DNA of 64,000 nucleotides from Adenophora triphylla var. japonica. Taxonomy: Eukaryota; Streptophyta; Magnoliopsida; Asterales; Campanulaceae. Below the pieces are notes generated by a model, which did no database searches, had not been told where the DNA came from, and saw nothing but the letters and a program-made list of their open reading frames with translations. The DNA is taken from positions 62,001 to 126,000 of the forward strand of contig JAFEMH010000982.1 of the NCBI GenBank assembly GCA_022495995.1, given 5' to 3'. Shown here one piece after another: positions 21,461 to 34,074 of this stretch (positions are counted from its first letter, which is position 1; every line of letters begins with the position of its first letter). The translations under genes were made by a program, and so were the position numbers.

Positions 21461-22940
21461 TGTTGGGTATGCATGTTTTAACCTTCCTATTTTGTATTAG
21501 ATTTGATTGATACCATAACCTCCTGTCTATTTTAAGGACTTTAGGACCCTATGTAATGAAGCTTAGACTTCAATTTTTTAGCTAAGTCCATTTTATAGAA
21601 TAGGTTAATCTTAGGCTTGAAGTATGGCACAAGACTCATTGGATGTAAGGTTGCAGTTCCAGCAGTATTCAAAACCGCCCCTTAGAACCGCACATGCAAC
21701 CGCATGTATGATTCCTTGAATCTGCTCAATGAACTACCTCAGTGCAAACCGCTTGTTGAACCGCATCATTGCAGTTCACCTACAACCGCATCCTTGCAAC
21801 CCCCTGGTGTAGCAAACCGCACATTCCTAACCGCGTCTCACCAACCGCATCCAATGATTGGCTACTTGAAGTGAACAACTTTTTATCCGTTGGAATCCAC
21901 GTCAGCAATATCAAAAGTCAACCACCATATCTTGTCACGTGATTCAATGTCAGAAAAGATCTGCAAGGATCTTGAAAAGGTGACAGGTGTCCTAACCTCA
22001 TTGCTTGCGGTGGAGCACGATCGGCTTTATCTGCGGCAGTGTACCAAAGGACAAAAGTGGTTCTTTGTGGACCAATAGGATTGCATCAAGTACTGTCCTT
22101 ACAACAGCTGTATCCAACGGCTAGTTTCTTGATGCTTGGGTATAAATACCCCTAATCTTCACCATTTGAAGATTGCTTGAAAATTTGAGAAGTGCTGTGT
22201 TCATAGAAGCTGAAGCTCTGCCCAGAAATTGTTCAACCCTTTGAATCTTCATCTTCATACTTCAAGAAATATTCCCAGCCCAGAAATTAAGCCTTAACAC
22301 ACTCAAGAATCATTGAGCTCTACATCTCACAAATTTAAAGAGCCTTGATCTTGTTCTCACACACACACCTCATTTGTTCTAATCACATAGATTAAACACT
22401 TGAGATACACTGGTTATAGTTTTGGATTTGTTCTTCATAGAAAAGATTTTATTGTACTTTGTAATCTCTCAAATACTTAATATAAAATCTCTCTTAGAAA
22501 TCCAAGACTAACCATCTTGGTAGTGGACGTAGATCATTTATCGATTGAACCACTCCAAATAGCGTGTTCTTACTTTCTGCATTTATATTTCTTGTGCTTG
22601 CTAATTATTTATCTTTGTCTCTGTTCGATCTTTATTTAGTTATCCATTATTGTGAAATAGTGTTTGGAGTTAACAAAGTCAAAACCACACGTGTTTGTAA
22701 AACTGCACTTCCCAAAACCGCACCACCAAAACCGCATTTTACAAACCGCCTCTCAAAACCGCTTTACACTCTATTATTCCGCTGTGCATTTTACACTATC
22801 ACTTCCAGTCTATTATCAACTGCAAGAGGATTTTGTAAGCAAGAGGTTTAGTTTCTATAAGAGGGCGAAAAATTTTAAACAGCTATTCACCCCCCCCTCT
22901 AGCTGTATTTTCACCCTTGTTGCCACCTTTGGGACCAACA
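21461..22940 (+). repeat. SIRE 5' LTR
   Basis: It matches 34075-35557 with few differences, mostly around 22010-22070. It contains 13 AACCGC motifs and a TATA box at 22141. Confidence 0.93.
21673..22147 (+). promoter_or_regulatory. SIRE LTR promoter: AACCGC cluster and TATA box
   Basis: Nine AACCGC motifs lie in 176 bp (21673-21848), all on the plus strand. TATAAAT is at 22141-22147 inside GGGTATAAATACCCC, a short inverted repeat. Four more AACCGC lie at about 22720-22770. Confidence 0.7.
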
Positions 22941-22942
22941 AG

Positions 22943-22954
22943 TGGTATCAGAGC
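22943..22954 (+). other. SIRE primer binding site (tRNA-iMet type)
   Basis: TGGTATCAGAGC, two bases after the LTR end at 22940. Confidence 0.88.
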
Positions 22955-23010
22955 AAACACATTTTAAAACCACTGTTTTTCAAGCTTAACAGCTTGTGTG
23001 CCTATTCGAT

Positions 23011-25371
23011 ATGGCAACCTCAAAGACAATGACTACTGTTAACTATTCACACATTCCAATGTTGGACGAAGACCACTTTGACATCTGGAAGTGCCGAATG
23101 CTTATTCATTTGGAAACCATAGATGAAATGCTGGTGGAGTGCGTGATCAATGGCCCTCTAATTCCAATGAAGGCTAACACCGATGCAACCACCAATGCTG
23201 AAACTCCAGAGGTCAAAAAGCCAAAAGATGAGTGGTCGGATGAAGAGAAGAGATTAGTTGCCTTGGACAGCAAGGCGAGGTTCATCATTTCGGGACCCTC
23301 CCGTATCAACTCTGAAAGTGATGTACCTCAAAACCGCAGCGTATGTGGGATGCCATAGAGAGCTACCTCGAAGGTGACGAAGAGTGCAAGGAAAACAAAT
23401 TATACCTTTGTTGAAAGATCCTACAACAACTTCAACGAAAACCCAACGAAACCTTGCGTCAAACCTACGATCGCTATGTTGAGGTAGTTAATGCTTGTAG
23501 ATCTCTTGGTAAAACTTTAACCGATAAGGAAATCAATATGACTTTCCTATCGCTTTAGGTTATAGATGGGTAAATAAGGCTACCTCTCTAGAAGACTCCA
23601 AAGTATTGGGTACTTGGTCGTTAAGTAACTTGTATGCCAATCTTAGAGTTTATGAACTTAAATTGAATCATATTGAAGAGATAGAAGGAAAAACCAAATC
23701 GCTTTCTATGTCAGTAGTGGAACATGAAGAGAAACCATCCACATCCAATCAAACCAACTGATCCTTCTATATCAACCTCATCACTCATCGAGATGGATGA
23801 TGATGATTTTGCCATGTTTGTGAAAAGATTCCAAAATTTTAGAAAATCTTCAAAACCTTTCACAAAATCTTTTCAAAAGGCAAACCTCCTGCAACATTTT
23901 CTAGGGCTGCGATACAAAGAAGAAGAGTGACTTGGTTTGCTACAAGCTGTAGAAAACCCGGCCACTTTGCATCCGAGTGTCCACACCTAAATATGAATAT
24001 ATGAAAAAGAAAACTTTCCCTTCGAAATTTTCTCATCGTAAGGGAATGGTTCTTTGAGGAGGAAGAGAATACCAAGGAATTATCAACTTGGATTGAAACA
24101 GTTACGAGGATGGAAGTGACGGTGAAACCGAAGAGGTTAACCTCTGCTTAGTTGCGAGACGCTTCGATGACTCGGATTACGAATCATTTGAGTTGCATGA
24201 TATGGAGGAAAAGGAGGTTTTTGCAAAACTTCCAAATTATAAATTGGATGATGATATCAAACTTACTCCTAGCGTTAAGATAGGAAATTGTTCGTATTCA
24301 CGTCCCATTTTCTCATCTAAAGCTGCTCCACCTTCAAAAGCTATTCCAAAGAAAATTTTGAAAAAGGTGGTGGAAGAGGTTTCTCCCATGGAACATGAAA
24401 AGATGTTCAAAGAAAGTGAAATGGTGATCCATCAATTCTCAAATCTTAAGAAAGCCTTAAGCTTAGCTCATGATGAACTTAATCTGTACAAGACGGAGAA
24501 AAGCGTGATGAGGTCTGAAATTTCTAATCTTAAGGACCAAATCAAACGAGATGACTCCTCTTGCATCAAAACCGCATCCTTGAAACTAAGGTTCTTTTGC
24601 ACTTCAACTCGGGAATGATGACTTGGTAACCCAAATCGACGATCGCCAAAAGATTATTGATTCGTGGCTCAAGTCTCAATCCACCAAGGATAAAATCTTG
24701 GACTTCCAAGTTCCTCCTGGAACTAAGGATGGTCTAGGGTTTGGATGCGAGGAAGAGGAGAAGTGTGCATCCTCGAGTGAAAAGGATGAGGAATTTCCAG
24801 AACTAACTAAAGAAATTCCCGAGGAGAAGCATGCTAAAGGTAAGGGTAAAGCAAGACAAGTAAATTATGTCTACCCTAAAGGAAAGCAATATGGGAAGAA
24901 TTACGTGTTAAAACCTAAGAATTACGTGGAAGCACCTGAAGAGGAAATGGCTTATGGAATTGGTAGAATCCCTGCTCCAACCGCACGGTGGAAAAGGCGG
25001 TTCTGCTAACTCTAGGTCGACCGCGTCTCTTCTTCGACCGCTCCTCCTGCCTTCAAAAGCAAGAATAGCGTTCCCAAAAATATGTGGTCAAACCAAAGCC
25101 TCGTTCCCTTTATCTCACTGGACTCTTAGCTGGAACCGCTCCTCCCAAACCGCTTCCTTGTCCAAAACCGCATGCAACTCCTAAGAAGAGTAAGGAGTTA
25201 GTAAAACCTCATGAAGCTTGTAGCTATTATAAATGTTCTGTGTGTGATGGTTTAGGTCACAAGGCTGCAGAATGCCTTTTGCGGTTCACACCCAATGCCA
25301 GGAAGAGCAAACCTCCTTACATCAACAGTGTGGGTTGTAAAGGGTTGCTAACTTCAGGACCCAAGAAATAA
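23011..25371 (+). pseudogene. gag: SIRE gag (multiple frameshifts)
   Basis: Starts MATSKTMTTVNYSH at 23011 and reads YSHIPMLDEDHFDIWKCRM, typical of Sirevirus gag. Breaks follow near 23330, 23415, 23560 and 23740. The first zinc knuckle near 23940-23990 is split by a frameshift (CYK in one frame, CRKPGHFASEC in the next). Coiled Lys/Glu-rich segments follow (24193-24618, 24623-25009). A second knuckle-like CSVCDGLGHKAAEC is at about 25234-25275. The length, about 780 codons, fits the long gag of Sireviruses. Confidence 0.85.
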
Positions 25372-25389
25372 AGGGGGACCTCGTTTTTA

Positions 25390-26924
25390 ATGTTTACATT
25401 TCAGGTCCTCTGCTTCATGGCTGATCACTCCAAGGATAATGAATGGTATCTTGACAGTGGCTGCTCAAGACATATGACTGGAGATAGATCATTACTTGAA
25501 GATGTCATTGAAGCAAGTGGTCCATCTGTAACCTTTGGTGACAATAACAAAGGCAAGACCATTGGATATGGTGTGATAAGGAGAGGAAACCTAACCATTG
25601 AGAAGGTTTCGCTTGTCGATGGACTCAAGCACAACCTCCTTTCAATTTCTCAATTTTGCGACAAAGGAATGCTTTGCAACTTCACGTCATCAAATTGCTT
25701 TATCAAAGATAGCATTTCCGGCGTCACCCTACTTACAGGGATTCGTAAGAGTAATATTTACATTATTGATCTAAATTCTGCATGTAGTATTACTAATCTC
25801 TGTTTTGTAGCTAAGAATGTGAGCAAAAATAGTTGGCTATGGCACAAGAGGTTAAGCCACTTGAACTTCAAGTATCTTGCAAAGATTGGTAGGGAAAACC
25901 TCGTTCGTGGTTTACCTAAAGTGGCTGACCACCATCCAGAGAAATGCAGTGCATGCCGGCAGTAGCGATCCGCGTCGTCTTTCACCGGCAAGACCGCTCC
26001 ATCAACTTCAAGATGCTTACACCTTCACATAGATTTGTTTGGACCCGTGACCACTTTGCCGACATTGGAGGAAATAGATATACCTTAGTGGTGGTGGATG
26101 ATTATTCAAGATATACGTGGGTTGAGATGATGATTTCCAAAGATGATCAAGTGCATGAGATTCTCACCGCACTCTTTAGACGGCTCCAAACTCAAAAAGA
26201 AGATGACATCGTTAGTGTTCGATCAGATAATGGAACAGAATTTAAGAACAACGGTGTTGCTCAGTATTGTGATGACCATGGGATTGATCACAATTTTTCA
26301 ACCGCTGGTGTTCCACAACAAAATGGGGTTGTGGAAAGGAAGAATAGGACGTTGATTGAGGCTGGAAAGACAATGATATCTGAAGCGAAGCTACCTCAGT
26401 ACTTTTGGGCTGAAGCAATCAATACCGCATGCTTCACTCAAAACCGCTCCCTCATCAACAAAACCTATAATAAGACTCCATATGAGCTTTGGCGAGGAAG
26501 AACCCCCAACATTGCATTCTTCAAGATCTTTGGCTGCAAATGTTTTGTCCTTTACAACGGAAGAGAAAATAGAGGTAAATTCGGAGCCAAGGCCGACGAA
26601 GGTATTTTTGTTGGGTATGCTAAACATTCTAAAGCTTTTCGTGTTTTCAATAAAACTAGTTTAAAAATAGTAGAGTCTGTCCATGTTACTTTTGATGAGC
26701 ATTCTCTCCTTGAGCCACATTTGGCTCCAAATGTTGCTGATGATTTTGTTGAGCATAATGAACCAGGTGAACCATCCCAAACCGCACCTGAACCTCAACC
26801 GCAAAATCCAGCACCCTCAACTGACATTCCCTCAAACCGCAATTTTCAAACCGCACCTGAAGAACCCTCTCCCGGATGCAACTGCAAGGAAGATGAAGTT
26901 GAAAATTCCCTATCCGGCTTATAG
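25390..26924 (+). pseudogene. pol: SIRE protease and integrase (one frameshift)
   Basis: The protease active-site stretch EWYLDSGCSRHMTG lies near 25440. The integrase zinc domain is WLWHKRLSHLNF...CSACRQ, ending at 25965. A frameshift around 25960-26070 removes the first catalytic Asp from the main frame: the neighbouring frame reads HIDLFGPV. The second Asp (RSDNGTEF) and the Glu (NGVVERKN) are intact and 35 residues apart. The conserved GRENRGKFGAKADEGIFVGY marks the Sirevirus integrase C-terminal part. The tail is Pro/Gln-rich with several AACCGC-encoded Thr-Ala or Asn-Arg pairs. Confidence 0.9.
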
Positions 26925-26948
26925 AACCTCTTCGTCAACTTACATTCC

Positions 26949-27983
26949 ATGACTTCACTGAAGGATCTAACGATGTTCCAATTGAAGATCTTGACAAACC
27001 TCGATCCAACCAGACTTACCCCGGAGGTTCGTGAAGTCGGCGGTCACCCCCTCACAAATGTGATTGGTGATCTGTTTTCCGGTGTTCAAACAAGGAGATC
27101 GAATTATGACGAGCATACTTCTCTTTTATCTCAAGTTGAACCCAAGAAGATTGATGAAGCTCTCCAAGACTCCAGTTGGGTTGTTGCTATGCAAGAAGAA
27201 CTCAACCAGTTTGAAAGATGCAAGGTCTGGACTTTGGTGCCTAGACCTCAGGATCAAGGAGTGATAGGAACTAAGTGGGTATTTAGGAATAAGATGGATG
27301 AGAATGGAAGCATCACTAGGAATAAAGCAAGGTTAGTTGCACAAGGATATAGGCAAGAAGAAGGAATTGATTATGACGAAACCTTTGCTCCAGTTGCAAG
27401 ATTGGAAGCTATTAGGATCTTCTTAGCCTACGCCTCCTTCAAGCGTTTCAAGTTATATCAAATGGACGTGAAGAGTGCTTTCCTCAACGGTGAACTTCAA
27501 GAGACCGTATATGTTGCCCAACCTCCTGGATTTGAAGACTCCAAATTTCCCAATCATGTCTACAAACTCCAAAAAGCTTTGTATGGACTTAAGCAAGCTC
27601 CAAGGGCATGGTATGAGACTCTTTCTAAATTTTTACTAGAAAAAGGATTTAAACGTGGTAAAATCGATACAACTCTTTTTATTGCCAAATATAATGAGCA
27701 TACTTTACTTGTTCAAATTTATGTCGATGATATTATTTTTGGTTCTACTAATGAGTTGCTTTGTAAGCGTTTCGAGAAGCTAATGAAAAGCAAGTTTGAA
27801 ATGAGCATGATGGGAGAATTAACTTTCTTCCTCGGGCTTCAAATCAAGCAATGCGAAGAAGGTATCTTCATTTGCCAAGCCAAGTACACCAAGGAGTTGA
27901 TAAAGAAGTTTGGATTAGAAAATGCTAAAGCATATGATACTCCTATGGCCACCGGCAATAAGCTAGATAAAGATCTCAGATAA
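26949..27983 (+). pseudogene. pol: SIRE reverse transcriptase
   Basis: Open for 344 codons. Motifs: [41 protein letters not shown] (first Asp), [27 protein letters not shown] (catalytic DD). The catalytic residues are intact. The frame ends at KLDKDLR through a shift just before the RNase H connection. The first 80 or so codons are the linker from integrase. Confidence 0.92.
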
Positions 27984-28011
27984 GAAAGTTGATCGGACTT
28001 TATATCGAGGT

Positions 28012-28663
28012 ATGATCGGCTCTTTACTTTACTTAAGCGCTAGTAGGCCGGATATCATGTTTAGTGTACTGTATGTGCTCGCTATCAAGCGAGATCCTAG
28101 AGAAGCACATCTTATTGCGATCAAGCGTATAATCCGCTATTTATCTGGAACCACTAACCTTGGACTTTGGTATTCCAAAGATTCGAACTTCGATCTTGTA
28201 GGTTATTCGGATGCGAGATTATGCGGCTTGTACTATTGACGAAAAGCACTAGTGGTACTTGTCATTTCCTTGGAAATAGACTAGTTGCTTGGGCCGGCAA
28301 GAAGCAAGCTTCGGTTTCGGTGTCAACCACGGAAATTTGAGTATATTCTTCTTTGGTAGTTATTCTTTGTCAAATCCTTTGGATGAAGCGGCGGTTGGTA
28401 GACTATGGAATCCATGAAGGAATTGCCCTATCATGTGTGACAACACTTCAACTATTTCGGTCTCCAACAACCCTGTCATGCATTCCAAGACCAAGCATAT
28501 TGATATCAAGTATCATTTCCTCAAAGACCATGTGGAGAAGAGGAATATCCATTTAGAGTACGTGGGGACAGACAACCAGATTGCTGACATCCTCACAAAG
28601 GCTCTTGACTCCAAGAGGTTTTCATTCCTTAGAGGAGAAATGGGTATGCTTGAACTTAAATAA
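28012..28663 (+). pseudogene. pol: SIRE RNase H (frameshifted)
   Basis: MIGSLLYLSASRPDIMFSV begins the connection domain at 28012. GYSDAR near 28203 carries the first RNase H Asp, after which the frame breaks. CDNTSTISVSNNP (28436) and the C-terminal DILTKALDSKRFSFLRGEMG (ending 28663) follow in another frame. At least two shifts separate the pieces. Confidence 0.88.
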
Positions 28664-28854
28664 ATTCCATTCTTTTTATTAACTAACTTGGTTGTTGAGT
28701 ATAGTTTCAATTCCCTTTGTTGAACCGCGTGTACCAAACCGCAAGGATGTCGGCCGCACTGCGACAACCGCTTCACTCAAACCGCATACTTTAGGCTCAA
28801 CCGCTTGGACCTCAACCGCGTTTCAACTTGGAGTAATTTCTAACTTTTGCTTAT

Positions 28855-28889
<35 letters not shown>

Positions 28890-29132
28890 GTTCAACTTCT
28901 TTTTATTTATTTTTCAGTCCTTATTTTTTCTTTAAGGGTTTATTTGCAAATGTTTTCCCACGAAAATTTAAATTCTAAGAGCATTCAATGCAAAGGGAAC
29001 ATTAGCATTAAATGGCCTTCATGTCAGCCGTCATTGGCTGATGGGATGAAGCTGAAAGGGTGCTAATTTGCAATGATTCACTAAGTTGGTGAGTTAATTT
29101 GTCCTTTCAACTGCCAAACCCTAAACCCTTTC
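28664..29132 (+). other. SIRE spacer between pol and ORF2, with a 28-base poly-A tract
   Basis: Six AACCGC motifs lie at about 28725-28820, then a pure A run at 28859-28886, then AT-rich sequence up to the ORF2 TATA box. No coding sequence. Confidence 0.7.
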
Positions 29133-29142
29133 CTATAAATAG
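29133..29142 (+). promoter_or_regulatory. Putative internal promoter of SIRE ORF2 (TATA box)
   Basis: CTATAAATAG, 141 bp before an ATG, followed by a C/T-rich leader as in plant mRNA 5' ends. It is distinct from the LTR TATA. Function is inferred from sequence only. Confidence 0.55.
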
Positions 29143-29273
29143 AAGACATAACCTACCTTTTCAAACTTTCCATTCTGTCTTCTCTGACCTTGTACCTTCA
29201 AGTGTCAGTATTTTCACCAAACTTTTCTTCTCTCTCTTCGTAATCTGGTTAAAAAACTCTAAGCTTCAAATCA

Positions 29274-32200
29274 ATGGCACCCAAACCTATTGAAGACATG
29301 GTATGATTTCTTAGACCTAAACTTCTTAATCTTCTGCAAATCATAACATGTTTATTTGTTAATCTGCCATTGTTGACCTTGAAAGCTTCGAACACCCATA
29401 ATCTGATTTTTGTTCATTAATGCTTTGTTTCTTGATCATTTTGAATGAAATTTGTTGGGTTTTGCTCGGATTATACTTCTAATTCTGATTATGTACTTTG
29501 TTTCATGATCAATACACATTCTGAGCACTGATTTTGATTTTTAAACTCTTTAAGTTTGAAACCCACTACGTATTTTTGCATTTTAAGGTGATTTTGAGTA
29601 AAGTAGTTATTGTTAATGATATATTGTTAATCTCTTGCTCAATGTGATCATTTTGACATGTTATTTGTTCATTTTGGTTAACTTTCATCAAATCTCTGTT
29701 CTTGGTGTTCTTCGTGTTCTTCATGCACTCATGTAACTGTTCATCTCCATTTTCAGAAATTTCTCATACTTTGGTTTGACCAAACTTTCAATCTTGTTTT
29801 TCTTAACTTAGAAAATTTTTGGAAATATAGGATTTCATTTGCATATTTGAACCGCGTCATTAGAACCGCATGCTATGTTTAGAAACCGCACTTATAATTG
29901 CTGATTTCTTGTTTCAAAACCGCATCATATTAACCGCTTAGTTTTCTCTCTAAGCCAACCGCATCTTTGAAAACCGCTTATTCTTTTGAACCGCATTCTT
30001 AGAAATTACTAAAGTATTACTAAGTATATAAATTTGGACACCATAACCTTCCTCTCTAAGCACCGCTTGCAGTGTGGGATAACCTTGGATTACAATGCCA
30101 CGTACTATGTAAATATACTTTTGTATTTTTCTTATTCGTTTTCCTACTTGTATTCACAGTTTCCTTGAGGTTGGAAACTCTCATTTCCAAAACCGCACTA
30201 TTGTCAACCGCAAAGGTGCACCAACCGCTTGAGAACAGTGATTTTCCTAATATGTTCTAACTTATGTGTTTCATTTGTAGAATACCAAGTATTTCCTACC
30301 AGGTTGGGAAATCAATGAACCTGAATTGCAGACTGATGCTCTTGGAAGAGAGATGATAAAGAAGATGAAAGCCTCTGGAATCCTTCCCCTCTTCAACAAA
30401 CAGCAAACCTATACCATCCCTCTGTTTATTGATCAATTCTACCAGACCGCAGTCAAGGGAGAGACCGTCCTTTCAGATGGAACTAAGATCCCCAACTTAG
30501 TGGGAATTGTAGAAGGATTCAAAGTCTCTATTGACTACCTAGATATCAGAGGCACCTTTGACTTCCACGTATCTAATGCTCCAGTTGAAGTATCCCAGGA
30601 GATCCAAGATGCTACTTGCTCCACTCTCACTGGAAGGCTAGATTCCTTGTCTGGCTCCTACAAGAAGATAGCAAGGAAAGAGTTTGGAGAACTGATGAGC
30701 CACTTGTGCTACATAGTTGGAAAGTCTGTGTGTGGAAAAACTGGAAACCACAACAACTTTACTTCTCATCAGTGGCAGTATTCTTTGTGCTATCTTCATT
30801 GGCATGAAGCTCCATTGGTCCAAGATCTTGATGAGAGAACTGGCCAGCAGCATTGATGCTTACCAGCTAAAGACCAAAGATGTGCATACCAGGTGGAGAC
30901 CCTTTGGGAGATTGCTGACCGCCATCTTTGGCAATTATCAACACTTGGAAGATATGAGGACTACTACCCCTGACATTTGCTATCATTGGGGAGATGAAGA
31001 ATCCTTAGGCCTCAAGACTTTACACTCCTTCAGATTCTCTTTTGGCAATGATGACTACAGGGCTCTCTATGATGCTGATACCTTCCAACCCAAAGAACCT
31101 TTTGTTGAGATGACCCCTGCAACCGCGGTCAAGGGCCTGACTAAAGCTGCAAAGGCGGTTTCAAGGAAAAGAAAAGCTCTGAGAACCGCTTGTAAAGAAA
31201 ACCAAAACCGCACCTACCCAACCGCGTGGTGCATCAGTGCGAGCCCTAGCAAGAAAAAGCCAAGGAAAGAGAAAGAAAAGATGACACTTCTGGATGAAGT
31301 GATTGAAGAAGAAGAAGAAGAGGAAGATGCATCTATTCCTCCATTGATTGCCAAGGCCAAAAAGGCAAAGGAAACTCAGGCTGAGCTAGCCAAGATGACG
31401 GATGAGGAGCTAGCTGCTTACTATACAGCTGAGATTGATAGAATAAAAAGGAAGCAAGGCGAGAAGGGTCGCCTCGGGTAAAACAAAGGAACCAATTCCC
31501 CAACCGCCACCTTCTCAACCGCCCCAAACCCAAACTCTTATTCCAACACCACCTCAATCTCCTAACAGTTCCCATCATTCCTCACCCGGCCAAAACTCTA
31601 TCCCCTAAACCGCTCTCTCCTCCTCAACCGCAAGAGCTGCAACCGCTCGGGGAGAAACCTAAGAGGGTTAAACATTGCCAAAACGAATACTCCAACAAAA
31701 GGCCCCAAGCGGTTTCTTCAACGAGTTAGAAATCAACCTTCCCCTTCTCCATCTTCTTCTAAATCTTCTTCCTATTCCACTTCCCATACACCATCCCAAT
31801 CCCCTTCTAAATCTCATTCTTCCTCCTACCAATCCAAAACACCAACTCCCTCACCTCAGAAAACAAACCGCTCCCCATCTATCCAAAATTCAAACCGCGC
31901 CCAATCACCACCTTACTCACATCACACTCCAGCCATCTCTATTTCAAACCTTAACCGCGACAAAACACCATCCCCTAACCGCGTCAATACTCCTCCACCT
32001 TCTGAACATTCCCCCAACATAAATCTCCTACTACTGACCGCCTTCCAACCCCACCTCTTCAAACCTCTCCCATTCCACAAACTTCACCTACTCAACAGAA
32101 ATCCCCTTACATTTGAAGTTCACACCACCAGTTCATCCTCAAATTCCAACCCTATCACTTCACGGAATTCCAACCACAAATATTCCACCTCCTCCTCCTT

Positions 32201-33537
32201 GAACGCACCTACTCAAACCGCACCAATTCCTACCTTCTCAACCGCACCTATTCCTTCCATTCCAATTCCAACCGCTTCCATTCCTTTAACCCAAACTCAA
32301 CCTATTCCTCCTCCAACCGCTTCACCCTTTACTGTCCCAGCCAGCCGTCTTTTCCAAACACTCCTAAACCCCTTATCCCAAAACGCACCTCCAACCCAAT
32401 CTCAATCGCCTCCCTCAATTACCCAAATTCCATCCATCCCAACCGCTCCCTCTGACTACCTTCAAATTCTTTCCACCCTTCAACTGATTCAATCACAGTT
32501 GATTGTAAACCAAGGCCACATGCTAAAACTGACTGAATCCAACATGGCCTTAACCGCATCCAATGCCAACCTTGAAGCCTCCAACCGCTCCCTGCATGCC
32601 AAGGTTGATGCTCAAACCGCTGAAATGGCTAACCTTAAATCCCAATTGCTTGATGCCATTAAGGGGGAGAGATCACCTTCTGATGTTGAAGCCCTTAAAA
32701 CATTCTTTGAATCCTCCCTCTTCAAGTTCAAAGTTGAACTCCAGAAAGAGGCTCTTGACTTCCTGGGTGATTCTGTCTACAGGGATCAACTCAAGGATTC
32801 TATGCAACAACTCACAAATGCTTTACTTTACGTGATTACGTAGATCATACTATAGGGAGATTCAAAACGGATTATTGGGAGATATAAGGAACCTCATCCC
32901 TCAACCGCAACAAGCTTCAACCTCAGCCGCTCCTACCCAAACCGCCTTGGATGACCTGCAGCTCAAAATTTTCAATGAACTGGACTCCCTAAAAGATAGA
33001 ATCAATGTTGATCTCAACATAGTGGGAGACAGTATCAAAGAGCAGGTAAAGACTTTTGACAGTGATATTTCCTTCAGGTTTGAGAACCTCAAAGCAGGCT
33101 TCAACCTTAAAATTGACAACTCCATCAAAGAATTGAAGTCAAATCTGGATGTAAATGTTGACTTAGAACCTTTGAGAGATGCTCTATCTACTCAAACGGT
33201 GGCCATCCAGAATGAGATCTTCACCTTCTACAATTCTTTGAAGGCCTGCATTGAAGGATTCACTACTCAGATCAAGGAGAGTGTTGATGGAAACACTAGA
33301 TCTGTTGATGCTGTTGGAACCGCTGCTGCTGAATCTGTAACCGCACTACGAACAGTTGAGACTACCCTTGCTAGACAGGTTGAAGACCTCAGAGCTTTAA
33401 GAAGAAATATCAGAGGTGAAAGCTCAGCCTTCAGACCTTCTTCAGGACCGCAGTTGCCCAACCAGGAAGTGAATCAACCGAGAGAGCAACCGCGTCATCA
33501 ACATCAACCGCCTCATCACCGACCGCGTCAGCATTAG
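29274..33537 (+). pseudogene. SIRE ORF2 (env-like position), two exons, frameshifted
   Basis: Exon 1 is 29274-29300 (MAPKPIEDM). A GT at 29301 and an AG at 30279-30280 bound a 980-nt intron, and exon 2 continues in phase from 30281 (NTKYFLPGWEINE). The N-terminal globular part reads TDALGREMIKKMKASG and LVGIVEGFKVSIDYLDIRG. A frameshift near 30780 leads to GMKLHWSKILMRELASSI. Then come a Lys/Arg patch, an acidic EEEEEEED run (about 31310), Ser/Pro-rich frames (31480-32350) and two coiled-coil segments (about 32450-32840 and 32880-33430) ending at 33537. Pro-rich plus coiled-coil architecture fits the env-like ORF2 of SIRE1. No transmembrane segment is evident to me, so envelope function is unsupported. 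Confidence 0.65.
29301..30280 (+). other. Putative intron of SIRE ORF2
   Basis: GTATGATTTC at the donor and TTTCATTTGTAG at the acceptor, T-rich throughout, with phase 0 joining. It contains 11 AACCGC motifs (29850-30230) and the 30024-30108 block shared with the Copia-1 leader. Confidence 0.6.
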
Positions 33538-34060
33538 GACTTCTCTTTTGTAATTCCTTTATCCTTTTTTGCTGAACTCCTTTTTGTTTTGTTGGACCGC
33601 ACTCCATGTATTTTTGTCCAATTTTCTTTTTGCTCTTGAAACCTTTGTATTTTGCTTCTCTACCATTGTAAGTGTAACCGCATTGGTAGTAATGAAAAAT
33701 GCATCATTGGTCTCAAAACCTTGTTCATATCAAACTGCTTGTTTGAAGAACAATGAAACCTCTTATGGTTTATAAACTCATTCAAATATTTTCTAACTTA
33801 AAATCACTATTTTGAATTGATGTTTAAACATTCAGTTTAAACCGCACTTTGAACTTAAACTCACAATTTTTTTAAGTGCACTGAATGCTTTTCTATACTT
33901 TCCATATTGTAAAATTTCATCTTTTAGAAAGTATAGAAATCTATAGCTTAAGCTAAGTGTGTGCATTGACTTGGGACATGAATTACCATGTTAATTCTTA
34001 TGGACATGTTTTTACCAAGTACAATGTTTGCTTTAGTTATAGTAGGTAATGGCATCAATC
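33538..34060 (+). other. SIRE 3' spacer between ORF2 and the polypurine tract
   Basis: AT-rich, no gene seen. Two AACCGC motifs lie at about 33677 and 33839. Confidence 0.7.
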
Positions 34061-34074
34061 AAATAGAGGGAGAT
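34061..34074 (+). other. SIRE polypurine tract
   Basis: AAATAGAGGGAGAT directly before the TGTTGG of the 3' LTR. Confidence 0.85.

Noticed and set aside
31675..32835. Separate small Leu/Pro-rich genes
   Set aside because: They are alternative frames of SIRE ORF2; the Ser/Pro-rich and coiled-coil frames are the plausible ones.
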